Positions 17,805-26,300 of a DNA stretch of 64,000 nt are shown piece by piece (position 1 is the first letter of the stretch; every line of letters begins with the position of its first letter). The notes beneath the pieces are model-generated. The model did no database searches, was not told the origin of the DNA, and saw only the letters and a list, made by a program, of their open reading frames with translations. The DNA comes from CAYIHX01 sp964363305 (GTDB taxonomy: Bacteria > Bdellovibrionota > UBA1018): contig CAYIHX010000010.1 in NCBI GenBank assembly GCA_964363305.1, positions 21,498 to 85,497 of the forward strand. The letters run 5' to 3'. Both the position numbers and the translations under genes were made by a program.

Positions 17805-18708
17805 CATTCCCGGAAAAATATTTCTTCTCGGGGAGTACGCGGTGCTTGGGGGCTCGCCCGCCTGGGTTGCCGCGCTTGGACCTCGGTTCTCGCTCCGGGC
17901 GGAAAAGGCCGAAGAGTGGGAGTTTCCGTTCTCTTCGCAATCGCCAGCGGGGCGTCTGCTTCAGGCGTGGAAGGAACAGGGAGAAATCGGGCCTTTTCGT
18001 TTCGCGTTCCGGGACGCGCACGGCGGAGCCGGTGGCTTCGGCGGTTCGACGGCGGAGTTCGCTCTCGCCTACGTGGCTGAAAAATTGATTTCTAGGGAGG
18101 CTCAAACAGGGTCATTTGATGCGATCGCGCTCCCTACATGGAAAAAATACCGCGAGGTGACGGGTCGCGATCCAGGCATCGCGCCGAGTGGGGCTGATTT
18201 GCTCGTTCAGCTTCTCGGTGGTGTTCAGAGGGTGCGGGTGGATCGGACGGGCGAGGCGCATGTATCGCCAATTCACGATCAGTTGCCGCTCGAGCGGTTT
18301 GTGATTTTGAGTGCGGCCGGAGTTCCAGGCAGGAAAGTGACCACCCACGCTCATCTCGCTTCATTTGAGGGGGGGACCCAGTTTCATCGGGATTTGGAGC
18401 AGATTGTCGCTGATGCGGAGATGGCGCTTCACGCCGGAGACGTGATCGCGCTCGGTGCGAGTTTGACGAGGTACGCGGAAGTGCTTGGCGAACTTGGACT
18501 GGAGGCGCCGGCCGCGCGAGAGGAGCGCGAGCGGTTCACGCGTCTGCCGGGGGTCTTGGGTTACAAAGGGTGCGGCGCTTTGCTTTCGGATGCGGCGGTG
18601 GCGCTAGTCAGTGATGATGTCGCCGCGAGCGGCCTCATTCAGGCGGCCTCGGCGCGCGGGCTTCGTTTGGTCACTCAGGGCTTGAAGGTCGAACCGGGGG
18701 TTCGATGA
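17782..18708 (+). CDS. GHMP kinase, probable phosphomevalonate kinase
   Basis: The frame is open from 17737, but the GTG at 17782 follows an AGGGAAGAA and fits the family N-terminus; GTG 17791 is an alternative. The opening SIPGKIFLLGEYAVLGGSPAWVAA is the GHMP motif 1, and GGFGGSTAEFALAYVA is the glycine-rich ATP loop. The combination with Asp-Gly sequence SGADLLVQLLGGVQ matches phosphomevalonate kinases (ERG8-like). It would phosphorylate mevalonate-5-phosphate. It overlaps HMGR's end and is coupled by ATGA to the decarboxylase. Assignment between the two cluster kinases rests on this motif style and order. Confidence 0.75.
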   Translation: MGSVLEISIPGKIFLLGEYAVLGGSPAWVAALGPRFSLRAEKAEEWEFPFSSQSPAGRLLQAWKEQGEIGPFRFAFRDAHGGAGGFGGSTAEFALAYVAEKLISREAQTGSFDAIALPTWKKYREVTGRDPGIAPSGADLLVQLLGGVQRVRVDRTGEAHVSPIHDQLPLERFVILSAAGVPGRKVTTHAHLASFEGGTQFHRDLEQIVADAEMALHAGDVIALGASLTRYAEVLGELGLEAPAAREERERFTRLPGVLGYKGCGALLSDAAVALVSDDVAASGLIQAASARGLRLVTQGLKVEPGVR

Positions 18709-19772
18709 GCCGGAAAATTTTAGCGCGCGCGTCGGCGAATATCGCGATCGTGAAATACATGGGGAAGGCCGATGCGCGTTTGAACCTCCCCGCGAATGCT
18801 TCTCTTTCGATGACGCTTGATTCGCTTTGCACCGTGGTCGAGCTTCGTGAAGCTTCGACCAACGCCTGGGTGCCCGAGGTGCCCGCGGTTCGGTTGCCTG
18901 GCCTTCTCGTTCCGACTCTCGACGAGAGGGGCGTGAAAAAATTCGAAGCGCATTTTGAACGCGTGCTAAGCGAGGCCCCTGCTATTCTTCGGGCGGCCGG
19001 TGTTCAGCCACAGCCGCCAGAATCGTGGGTGATTCGGTCAGCGAACACCTTTCCGGCCGCCTCGGGCATTGCGTCGAGCGCGTCGGCGTTCGCCGCGCTG
19101 ACCTTGGCGGGCGCGGCGGCGTGCGCGGAAAATATCGCTGATCTGGAGGCCGCCTTGGAGCGCGGGCCGGTGTTGAGGCGCGCGCTGGCGCGACTGTCTC
19201 GGCGCGGTTCGGGCAGCTCGTGCCGATCGTTCGAGGGTCCTTGGGTGCGGTGGTCGGGCGAGGAAGCGCGGGGCGTTTTTTCATCGCTTGGCCGGTACGT
19301 TGATCTGGTTTTGCTCGTGGCGAGCGTGCGCAAGGATGTGTCGTCCTCTGACGCTCATGAGGCGGTGACCAGTTCTCCGCTCTGGTCGGGACGCGCCGAG
19401 CGCGCCAACGCCCGGGTGCGGGATTTAGAAGAAGCCTTGGCGAGCGGCGCGCCTTCGAGGTTGGCGCGGATCGCCTGGGAGGAGTCGTGGGAGATGCACA
19501 GCCTGTTTCACACCTCGTCGCATCCGTTCAGCTACTGGCTGCCGCAGAGTCTCGAGCTCTTGCAGTGGCTCCGACCCGGGGTAGAGGAGGGGTTGGCCCT
19601 GCGCTCGTCCGACGTACCGGTCGTGACGATGGATGCCGGCCCGAACGTGCATCTGCTCGTCCCGGAAGCGCACGCGGCTCGGTGGCGGGCGCGGGTGGCC
19701 GAGCGTTTTCCGGGGCTCGCGGTGCTGGAGGACCGGGCTGGCTCCGGGGCCCGTCTCATTTCTGAGCGCTGA
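18705..19772 (+). CDS. mvaD: Diphosphomevalonate decarboxylase
   Basis: The 355-residue GHMP enzyme converts mevalonate diphosphate to IPP with ATP. The start ARASANIAIVKYMGK matches the family signature (IKYWGK, here with Met for Trp). The ATP loop is FPAASGIASSASAFAALTLA, followed by LARLSRRGSGSSCRSFEGPWVRW. The catalytic Asp region near the C-terminus reads VTMDAGPNVHLL. It starts within the stop of the kinase (ATGA), so the two are coupled. It is the last gene of this run before the opposite-strand pseudogene. Confidence 0.94.
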   Translation: MSRKILARASANIAIVKYMGKADARLNLPANASLSMTLDSLCTVVELREASTNAWVPEVPAVRLPGLLVPTLDERGVKKFEAHFERVLSEAPAILRAAGVQPQPPESWVIRSANTFPAASGIASSASAFAALTLAGAAACAENIADLEAALERGPVLRRALARLSRRGSGSSCRSFEGPWVRWSGEEARGVFSSLGRYVDLVLLVASVRKDVSSSDAHEAVTSSPLWSGRAERANARVRDLEEALASGAPSRLARIAWEESWEMHSLFHTSSHPFSYWLPQSLELLQWLRPGVEEGLALRSSDVPVVTMDAGPNVHLLVPEAHAARWRARVAERFPGLAVLEDRAGSGARLISER

Positions 19773-19838
19773 CTCTGCTCGGCGCCTCTGCTCGGCGCGG
19801 GGTTTCGCCCAATGCGAAATCTGAGCGAAGCACGAAGC

Positions 19839-20325
19839 TTAGAAGAAAATCCCGAAGCGCAGGAGGTTGAAGGTCAGAGTCGGGGTTCCGTTGACCGTGA
19901 AAATAGTGGAGAAGGACGGCGTCCAAGAGACAAACGAGTTGAGCGCGAACTTCTTGCCGAGGTCGAATCCGGCCGAAAAATTCGTGGTTGTGGTGCTTCC
20001 CGACGAAAGGAGGGTGAACCCCGCCAAGCCGCGGAGGAAGAAATCGTCGTTCAGGTCCTTGCCGAAATGACTGAGGCCAATCCCGACAAGATTCTGCGTG
20101 AGAATGGTGTTCGAGCCTGATGAACTATTAACGAACCCAAAAGTACTCTTTAGTCCTACCTGAGCCATCAATTCCGAAAACAGTGACTGTTTCCATGACC
20201 TGAAGAGTGGCTGCCGTCCCTCCCGCAATCTCATGATGAAGAGAGTCGCCATCCTCTTTCGCGTAAGTGGTGGTGGCGGCCAGAAAACAAACGGCAAGAA
20301 GAGCGAGCATACGGTTCAAGTTCAA
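19839..20325 (-). pseudogene. Frameshifted outer-membrane beta-barrel-like gene
   Basis: Two overlapping reading frames appear to be parts of one gene. From 20325 a clean signal peptide (MNLNRMLALLAVCFLAATTTYA) is read and stops at 20128. In another frame, a beta-strand-rich sequence runs on to 19839 and ends with aromatic residues (LLRFGIFF), like a small barrel. A shift of +1 within about 20130-20297 would join them. The cause may be a real mutation or a sequencing error. It lies inside the mevalonate cluster on the other strand. If the shift is real, no complete exported protein would be made. Confidence 0.6.
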
Positions 20326-20373
20326 ACTCTATAGGGCTTTCGGTTTCGTGCAAATAGGCATAACGGTGAAACC

Positions 20374-21180
20374 ATGGGGCAGTGGTCGAGCTTTCAAGTT
20401 GAAGTTCCGGGCAAATGGGTTCTGTGCGGAGAGCACTCCGTTCTGCGCGGTGTGACCGCGATCGCGTTCCCGCATCCTGAGTTTTCGCTTCGGCTCGAAT
20501 TTCAAGCCGGGACCTCGGCTCTGCACATTCATGCTCCCGCGGGACCGGTTCGAGAGTTGTTGGAGAGCGCTCTTCGATCCCTGCGCGGATCGGGACGAGT
20601 CGTCGAAGAGCCGCTAGGCGAGCTTCATATCGAAAGCTCAATTCCCGTGGGTGCGGGATTGGGCAGTTCGGCGGCGCTTTGTGTGGCGGTCACAAAGTGG
20701 CTCACGGATTCACACCGATTGAGTTTCGAGCAACAGTTCGAGTTTGCACGCGAGCTGGAGAATCGCTTTCATGGCCGCTCGAGCGGAATGGACGTCGCCG
20801 TCGTCATGGCCGCCGCGCCCGTGGCTTTCACGATGGGACGGCCGGCTGAGGTCCTTTCCTTCAAGAGCCTCCCCCGATTCACTTTTCATGACACCGGCCT
20901 TCGGGCGCGCACGAGCGAATGTACCGCTCAGGCGGGGGAGGGAGATGAGCTCATGCGGCAAGCGGCGGTCCTGGCCCGCGATGGACTTGAAAACGAGGTG
21001 CTCGACCGGGTGAAACAGGCGATGGATCTTGCCCACCGGGCTTTCGAGGGGTGGGGCTTGGTCCCATCCGAAGCGCAAGAGTTGCGAAAAAAGCTTCTAG
21101 CTCAGGGCGCGTTGTCGGCCCGGCTGACCGGCTCTGGCCGGGGGGGATTTGTCGTTGCCCTGTGGTCAGCCCTGGGTTAA
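20374..21180 (+). CDS. Mevalonate kinase
   Basis: The 268-residue GHMP kinase begins with VEVPGKWVLCGEHSVLRG, with the GEHSVxxG motif of mevalonate kinases, and has the ATP loop IPVGAGLGSSAALCVAVTKWL. The third block NRFHGRSSGMDVAVV carries the catalytic Asp and substrate Ser/Gly, and LTGSGRGGFVVALW is motif 3. It phosphorylates mevalonate in the route HMG-CoA to IPP. At 268 residues it is a little short for the family. Separated by about 600 bases from mvaD and not overlapping it, it may have its own promoter. Confidence 0.87.
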   Translation: MGQWSSFQVEVPGKWVLCGEHSVLRGVTAIAFPHPEFSLRLEFQAGTSALHIHAPAGPVRELLESALRSLRGSGRVVEEPLGELHIESSIPVGAGLGSSAALCVAVTKWLTDSHRLSFEQQFEFARELENRFHGRSSGMDVAVVMAAAPVAFTMGRPAEVLSFKSLPRFTFHDTGLRARTSECTAQAGEGDELMRQAAVLARDGLENEVLDRVKQAMDLAHRAFEGWGLVPSEAQELRKKLLAQGALSARLTGSGRGGFVVALWSALG

Positions 21181-21228
21181 GCCCTACGGTCTTAACTATT
21201 CGAGAGTTTGAGGGGAGGTGAATTTTAT

Positions 21229-21426
21229 ATGCCAGGTATTGTAATCCGAGACGGTGATTCGTTCGAAGCCGCGATCAAGAAGTTCAAGAAGACCTGCGAG
21301 AAGGCAGGGATCCTCGCTGAAGTGCGTAAACGCGAAGCCTACGAAAAGCCCTCGGTCAAACGCAAGAAGAAGGCGATCGCCGCCAAAAAGCGTGGAACCA
21401 AGAAGCCCCGTACTCCTCGCTTCTGA
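21229..21426 (+). CDS. rpsU: 30S ribosomal protein S21
   Basis: The 65-residue protein has the S21 core GDSFEAAIKKFKKTCEKAGILAEVRKREAYEKPSVKRKKK and a basic Lys/Arg tail. The real start is ATG 21229, preceded by a strong GGGGAGGTG at 21212-21220; the frame is open seven codons earlier. It is a small-subunit protein near the platform that helps initiation. It lies ahead of the yqeY gene, as in the usual rpsU-yqeY-dnaG-rpoD order. Confidence 0.95.
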   Translation: MPGIVIRDGDSFEAAIKKFKKTCEKAGILAEVRKREAYEKPSVKRKKKAIAAKKRGTKKPRTPRF

Positions 21427-21450
21427 TCCTCGTTGAGTGAAATATTTAGG

Positions 21451-21492
21451 CGCCCGGTTTCAGCAAGCTTTGCCTGAGACCGGGCGTTTGTG
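21451..21492 (+). terminator. Intrinsic terminator after rpsU
   Basis: Stem CGCCCGGTTTCAG / CTGAGACCGGGCG (21451-21463 with 21474-21486, one G-T pair) with a 10-base loop, then GTTTGTGTTTGT. It lies between rpsU and yqeY and may attenuate rather than fully stop transcription into yqeY. Confidence 0.8.
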
Positions 21493-21507
21493 TTTGTATG
21501 AGAGACT

Positions 21508-21957
21508 ATGGCGACCATTAAAGAGCAGCTTTCTGAGAAGATTAAGGCCTCGATGAAGGGCGGAGACAAAGAGACGCTGATGTTTGCGCGTAATCTGCAC
21601 GCGGCGATCCGGAAGAAAGAGATCGACGACCGGATCGATCTCGATGATGCCGCCGTCCAGAAGATCATCACCACGCTGCTCAAACAGCGGCAAGACTCGC
21701 ACGATCAGTTCAAGGCGGGCGGTCGTGAAGATTTGGTGGCGAAGGAGCTGGCCGAGATGCAGTTCCTCCTTCAGTACATGCCGAAGCAGATGTCGGAGGC
21801 GGAGATTCGCGAGGTGGTCAGCTGGGCCGTCGCGGAAGCAAAGGCCACCACCGCGAAAGATCTGGGTGCAGTGATGAAGTTGGTGCTCCCCAAGACCCAG
21901 GGCAAGGCGGATGGCAAGCTCGTTAGCCAGCTCGTGAAAGACAAGCTGGGCGGATAG
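21508..21957 (+). CDS. GatB/YqeY domain protein
   Basis: The 149-residue protein is a stand-alone YqeY domain: TIKEQLSEKIKASMKGGDKETLMFARNLHAAIRKKEID, KQRQDSHDQFKAGGREDLVAKELAEMQFLLQYMPKQMSEAEI, and MKLVLPKTQGKADGKLVSQLVK. This is the tRNA-binding helical domain also found at the end of GatB. It may act in tRNA amidation quality control, but the role of the single-domain form is not settled. It follows rpsU at 81 bases and abuts the stop of the convergent hydrolase lipoprotein. Confidence 0.9.
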   Translation: MATIKEQLSEKIKASMKGGDKETLMFARNLHAAIRKKEIDDRIDLDDAAVQKIITTLLKQRQDSHDQFKAGGREDLVAKELAEMQFLLQYMPKQMSEAEIREVVSWAVAEAKATTAKDLGAVMKLVLPKTQGKADGKLVSQLVKDKLGG

Positions 21958-22854
21958 TTATTGCGGGTGCGGAAGAGGGGGCTTCGCCAGGCGTTCGAGC
22001 AGACGGCGCCTTAGCGTGCTGTCTTTTCCTTGGAACGCGTTGATGTGGTCCCCGGTGGTTTCCCAAAATTCTTTTGGTTCACCGGCGGCCTCGAACAGGT
22101 CTTTTCCTAGGCGGAGGTCGATGACCGGGTCATCTTTTGAATGGACCACGATGATGGGTGTGGGGCTCAGGCTGCGGATGCGTTCTTCGTTCGGTGCATG
22201 GGCATCGCTTAGAACCAGATGAGCCAGCCATTGGAACGGCCAAGTCCAGGCGGATTTCGCAAGCGCCGAGACCCCCGCGGCTCGATACGATTTGAAGCTG
22301 GCTTCGATGACGATGAGTTGCGGATGAAACCAGCTTCGGTTCTCGCTGAGCGCTCTCAGGGCGATTGCTCCGCCGAGGCTCTGGGCGAAGATCACCTTGG
22401 GCCTACGGGGATACTTTGCTTCTGCCCAGCGAAAGAAGGCGCTGCCGTCTTGGACGGTTCCCTGGGGACTGGGATCGCCCTCGGAGCCTCCATAGCCGCG
22501 GTAGTCGAGAATCGTGAAGTCATAGCCATGATCAAGAATCCAATAGAGGCCGACAAAGTGAGCTGAAACATTTTGCGCGTTTCCGTGAAAGAAGAGGAGT
22601 AGGGGGGCGTCCTTTTTTGGGCGTGGCGCGCGAAACGACCACGCCACCAAGTCCAGGCCGTCTTCCGTTTGGATTTTTAACTCTTCCGGCCGATAGGGAA
22701 TTTTACTGGGAGCGACAAAAAACTGGGACGAGGGATAGTAAAGAAGTGATGAGCACCCGAGGTTGAAGAGCGGAGCGAGTCCCGCGAGTGCGAGAAGAGT
22801 GCGGGAGGGGAAGTGTCGCTGGGAATTATTTTCTTGGTTGAAACGCAACCTCAT
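21958..22854 (-). CDS. Alpha/beta hydrolase lipoprotein
   Basis: The 298-residue protein begins with a signal and lipobox LFNLGC (Cys near residue 34), so it is acylated and periplasm-facing or surface exposed. The hydrolase core shows LLLFFHGNAQNVSAH (oxyanion HGN), DYRGYGGSEGDPS, the nucleophile in FAQSLGGAIA (A-x-S-x-G rather than G-x-S-x-G), VHSKDDPVID (acid) and GDHINAF (His). This fits the BEM46/YqkD-type serine hydrolases. The substrate is unknown. Its 5' end overlaps no other supported gene, because I place the divergent DUF4105 start at 22874. Confidence 0.82.
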   Translation of the reverse strand: MRLRFNQENNSQRHFPSRTLLALAGLAPLFNLGCSSLLYYPSSQFFVAPSKIPYRPEELKIQTEDGLDLVAWSFRAPRPKKDAPLLLFFHGNAQNVSAHFVGLYWILDHGYDFTILDYRGYGGSEGDPSPQGTVQDGSAFFRWAEAKYPRRPKVIFAQSLGGAIALRALSENRSWFHPQLIVIEASFKSYRAAGVSALAKSAWTWPFQWLAHLVLSDAHAPNEERIRSLSPTPIIVVHSKDDPVIDLRLGKDLFEAAGEPKEFWETTGDHINAFQGKDSTLRRRLLERLAKPPLPHPQ

Positions 22855-22873
22855 AGGTCTAGTCTACGAAGTC

Positions 22874-24817
22874 ATGAGTCTAGCCCTCGGGTCAAAGGGT
22901 TTCGTATTTCGGTTGGGGGTCGTTTTCGGTATTTCCGCGTTCGGGTTTACGGGGCTGGCTTTCGGTCAGGAAAGCGACCTCAGCGAGTTCGCACGCTCCG
23001 AGCTCTGGTTGCGAGCCTTGCACTATGGCCGTTCGTTTCCATGGATATTTTTGAAGAAAAGCGCGGTCGACGGCGGGGCGTTTTTTATCGACCCTGCCGG
23101 TGGCACCGATGCGCTGTCCGAGCTCCGCGCGAGTATCCGGGCGTTTCGAGATCCCGAGGCGCGTCTTCCGAAGATCGGCCTCCATCCTCAGTGTGGCCTT
23201 CCCTTTCGTTATCGGGTGATCAAGAGGCGTTTTCCGGGTCCCTGGGTCGATCAGGATTGTCCCAACGTGAGGGAAGTCCTCCGGAATTTCAATGCGGAGT
23301 CGGTCGCCCTCGTTTTTTCGAGCGCGCACGCGGATAACCCTGGTTCGATGTTCGGGCATACGTTTCTTCGTTTTAATTCCCGCAGGGGGACCGCGAGGAA
23401 AATCGACCTCCTGGATCTTTCGGTGGGATATGCCGCCGCCACCGCTAAAGAGGACAGTACGGCGATTTTCTATTGGAAGGGTCTCTTCGGCGGGTATCCC
23501 GGCAAATTCTCTTCGTTGCCCTATTACGCGAAAGTGAATGAATACCTCAACTCCGAAAGCCGGGATCTCTGGGAGTATCGGTTGAGCCTGAGCGAGGAGG
23601 AGACCGAGCTTTTGCTTCTTCACGTGTACGAGCTCGAGAAGACCAGCTACCTCGCCTATTTTTTCTTTGATGAAAATTGCTCCTGGATTCTCCTGGCTTT
23701 GTTGGAGGCGGTCAAACCCGAGTGGCGGTTGACGGCGCCCAGGGTTTTCGTGATTCCGGGAGAGACCATCAAGACGCTCCAGGGAACCCCGGGCGCAATC
23801 CTCGACGTACAGTTCAGGCCATCGATGAAGAAGCGTTTTCTTCATCGATACGCCCTTTTGGATTCGAGCCAACGGAGGTTGATTCGAGATCTGATTGAGG
23901 GCGCTTCCTCGGCGGTTCAGGCCAGTGAAATCCGTGACCCCAGTACGCTTTCAACGGCGGCGCTTTATTTTCAATATCGCATTCAGAAGGAGGGGGGCGA
24001 TAAGTCAGGGAAAGCCACGCAATGGAAAATAAAATCAGACGAACTTCTTGCCGCCCGAGCGCGATTGGGGAAACAGGAAGAGCAGGCGCTTCCCGCTCTC
24101 GAAGGGTCTACTCGCCCGGATTGGGGTCATCACCCGAGTCGTTTCTGGTTGTCGGGAGGCGCGAATACCGAGGTGGGGCGGGCGCAGTCCTTTGTTGAAC
24201 TGGGCATCAAGCTCCCTTTTCACGATCTTTTGAATGATGACACGGGCTATGCCCGTTTTCAGCAGATCGACTTTCCGGGCATGTCGTTTCGCTATTATCC
24301 TCAGTTGCGGCGTTTTCATGTCGAGTCCATCTCCGGGTTGACGGCCACTTCTCTTTTTCCGATCAATTTCATGGAGGCGAAGCCATCGTGGGCGTTCAAG
24401 CTGGGCGCCTTCTCGCCGAAGGATTTCGGGTGTGCTCGCTGCCTGGTTTTCCATCTGAGTGGAAACTTCGGCGGCGCCGTCAATGTTTTGACTGAGTCCG
24501 ATGTGCTTTATGCTCTCCCCGGTCTCTATTTTGAAGCAGGTGAGGGACTTCGCGGGCGACCTCGATTCGGTCCGCTCGCGCGTCTGGGTTGGATCTGGGG
24601 GCCCTTTCGGTTTTTCAAATTTCAGCTGGAGTACGAGGCGGTGGCGGACATCTTTCAACCCTACCGCCGGCAGTTTTTTCATCAGCTCTCGCCGGCGTTG
24701 AGCATGAGTTTCTCTCCCTCGGTTGAGGTCCGCCTTCGCGGTCAGGGAAATTTTAGTGCCACCTTCCAGGATGAGCCTTTCTTGGAGTCGAAGGCGGATT
24801 TGAATGTTTATTTTTGA
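22874..24817 (+). CDS. DUF4105 secreted protein
   Basis: The frame is open from 22763, but the ATG at 22874 gives a signal peptide (LGVVFGISAFGFTGLAFGQ) and avoids overlap with the divergent gene. The N-terminal half has the DUF4105/Lnb-like core: VALVFSSAHADNPGSMFGHTFLRFNS, YYAKVNEYLNSESRDLWEYRLSLS, and FFFDENCSWILLALLEA. The Asn-Cys-Ser motif is typical of this putative cysteine peptidase-like family. The last 250 residues are beta-rich with alternating aromatics and end in LNVYF, as in an outer-membrane barrel. So it may be a periplasmic domain joined to a barrel. No proven function. Confidence 0.82.
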   Translation: MSLALGSKGFVFRLGVVFGISAFGFTGLAFGQESDLSEFARSELWLRALHYGRSFPWIFLKKSAVDGGAFFIDPAGGTDALSELRASIRAFRDPEARLPKIGLHPQCGLPFRYRVIKRRFPGPWVDQDCPNVREVLRNFNAESVALVFSSAHADNPGSMFGHTFLRFNSRRGTARKIDLLDLSVGYAAATAKEDSTAIFYWKGLFGGYPGKFSSLPYYAKVNEYLNSESRDLWEYRLSLSEEETELLLLHVYELEKTSYLAYFFFDENCSWILLALLEAVKPEWRLTAPRVFVIPGETIKTLQGTPGAILDVQFRPSMKKRFLHRYALLDSSQRRLIRDLIEGASSAVQASEIRDPSTLSTAALYFQYRIQKEGGDKSGKATQWKIKSDELLAARARLGKQEEQALPALEGSTRPDWGHHPSRFWLSGGANTEVGRAQSFVELGIKLPFHDLLNDDTGYARFQQIDFPGMSFRYYPQLRRFHVESISGLTATSLFPINFMEAKPSWAFKLGAFSPKDFGCARCLVFHLSGNFGGAVNVLTESDVLYALPGLYFEAGEGLRGRPRFGPLARLGWIWGPFRFFKFQLEYEAVADIFQPYRRQFFHQLSPALSMSFSPSVEVRLRGQGNFSATFQDEPFLESKADLNVYF

Positions 24818-24881
24818 AATTGACGGGAATAATTCAAAATCGGGCAATGATAAATGAGTCCGAAACCTCAAGGAGAAGAGA

Positions 24882-25412
24882 ATGAAAAATTGGATTGCTT
24901 TGGTGATTTTTACGATGTTGGCTTCTGGGTCTGCTTTCGCGGCCGCCGCGAAGGGCGTGGCGCCTGTCGCGAAGGGAGCCGTGGATGTTGGCGACCCGGG
25001 CGATGGCTGCGGGCTTGGCTGGCAGGTTACGGATAAGCGTACCCTCATCGCGAGCACCACGCGCGGCACGATCAATGGCTTCGTGCCTCCTACATTCGGC
25101 CTGACCTCGGGCACGATTGGTTGTATGAAGTACGATTTCGCGAAAAACGAGGAGGCGGCCGCGACGTTTGCCTACGCGAATAGCGATTCGCTGCGCACGG
25201 ACATGGCCGAAGGTCATGGTGAATATCTTGCGGGGATGGCTCGTTCATTTGGATGTTCGGATGCGGTTACTTCTCGTTTTGGAGAGGTGACCCAGAAGAA
25301 TTACTCTGAAATCACCCAAGATGGAGCCGCTAGCCCGATTCAGATGTTTCGCAACCTTCAGCAACAGATTCGCGCCGATGAGGTGCTGTCGGTCTCTTGC
25401 GACGTAGTTTAA
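24882..25412 (+). CDS. DUF3015-family periplasmic protein
   Basis: The 176-residue protein has a signal peptide (MKNWIALVIFTMLASGSAFAA) and the DUF3015 pattern: DGCGLGWQVTDKRTLIASTTRGTINGFVPPTFGLTSGTIGC, then a helical region with AEGHGEYLAGMARSFGC and a final VSCDVV. Four cysteines could form two disulfides. A good AAGGAGAAG lies before the ATG. The family is restricted to Gram-negatives, often in several copies in Bdellovibrionota, and has no assigned role. It ends before a strong terminator and is separated from the next gene by 174 bases. Confidence 0.82.
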   Translation: MKNWIALVIFTMLASGSAFAAAAKGVAPVAKGAVDVGDPGDGCGLGWQVTDKRTLIASTTRGTINGFVPPTFGLTSGTIGCMKYDFAKNEEAAATFAYANSDSLRTDMAEGHGEYLAGMARSFGCSDAVTSRFGEVTQKNYSEITQDGAASPIQMFRNLQQQIRADEVLSVSCDVV

Positions 25413-25443
25413 ACCTCATCGGATTCTTTAGTCGTTGTTCAGG

Positions 25444-25474
25444 AGCCACCTGGGTCTTCCCAGGTGGCTTTTTT
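25444..25474 (+). terminator. Intrinsic terminator
   Basis: Stem AGCCACCTGGG / CCCAGGTGGCT (25444-25454 with 25459-25469) with a TCTT loop and a run of T directly after. It ends the DUF3015 gene. Confidence 0.92.
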
Positions 25475-25586
25475 GCGTCAGAATAGCGCAATGCGCCATC
25501 TGGGGCGTCCCTAACGCGCCCGCTCTTTCGTTCCCGACCTTCCGCTGTTAGTTTGCCGACCGTCCCCGGGGAGTTGCGAAGGTTTC

Positions 25587-26300
25587 ATGTCACTCATTCA
25601 GATCAGTCGAGAGTTGAGCGATGGCGTTGCGCGCCTGAAATTTCGCGCGCCGGTGGCGTACGTCTACAATCCTCTCGAGTATGCGCGTGTTCCCCATGAG
25701 GCCTATCTGCATCGCTGGGGCGTCGGAAAAAAAGACGTTCTTTTTTTGGGGATGAATCCCGGACCTTTCGGGATGGCTCAGACCGGTGTCCCGTTTGGCG
25801 AGGTCAATCTGGTTCGTGATTTTTTAAAAATCACCGGCTCGGTCTCCAAGCCTCCGAAGGAGCATCCCAAGCGACCCATTGAGGGTTTTTCCTGTGAAAA
25901 AAGCGAGGTCAGCGGTCGAAGGCTCTGGGGCTGGGTCCTGAATCGTTTCGAGAAGCCTGAGCGTTTTTTTGAGCATTTTTTCGTCGCGAATTGGTGCCCG
26001 CTGGTTTTCATGGAGGACGGCGGGAAGAATCTTACGCCCGACAAACTCCCGGCGGCGGAACGCGCGGAACTCTATGCACTCTGTGATCGGGCATTGGTGA
26101 GAACGGTGGAGACCCTTGATCCGCGGCGGGTCATCGGCGTGGGGGCCTTTGCGAAAGCGCGCGCCGAGGAGGCCTTACGAGGTCGGCGTGGCGTGCGCAT
26201 CGATACGATTCTTCATCCAAGTCCCGCCAGCCCCGCCGCCAACCGAGGTTGGGAGGCGGCGGCTGAGAAACAGCTCCAGGCTCTCGGGGTGATCGACTAG
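25587..26300 (+). CDS. SMUG1-like uracil-DNA glycosylase
   Basis: The 237-residue protein has the single-strand-selective uracil glycosylase hallmarks: LFLGMNPGPFGMAQTGVPFGE (catalytic water-activating Asn in the GMNPGPFG motif), a central FFVANWCPLVFM and the intercalation loop HPSPASPAANRGW. It removes uracil or 5-hydroxymethyluracil from DNA to start base excision repair. Its TAG stop shares a base with the GTG start of dnaG (TAGTG), so it is likely co-transcribed and coupled with dnaG. Confidence 0.92.
   Translation: MSLIQISRELSDGVARLKFRAPVAYVYNPLEYARVPHEAYLHRWGVGKKDVLFLGMNPGPFGMAQTGVPFGEVNLVRDFLKITGSVSKPPKEHPKRPIEGFSCEKSEVSGRRLWGWVLNRFEKPERFFEHFFVANWCPLVFMEDGGKNLTPDKLPAAERAELYALCDRALVRTVETLDPRRVIGVGAFAKARAEEALRGRRGVRIDTILHPSPASPAANRGWEAAAEKQLQALGVID

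Noticed and set aside
22892..23872. 326-codon open frame on the minus strand
   Set aside because: Antisense to the DUF4105 gene, which has a signal peptide and known family motifs; the frame shows only Arg-rich random sequence.
24035..25114. 359-codon open frame on the minus strand
   Set aside because: It lies antisense to the DUF4105 gene and crosses into DUF3015; composition is Arg/Pro-rich as expected for a shadow frame in GC-rich DNA, and it has no recognisable domain.
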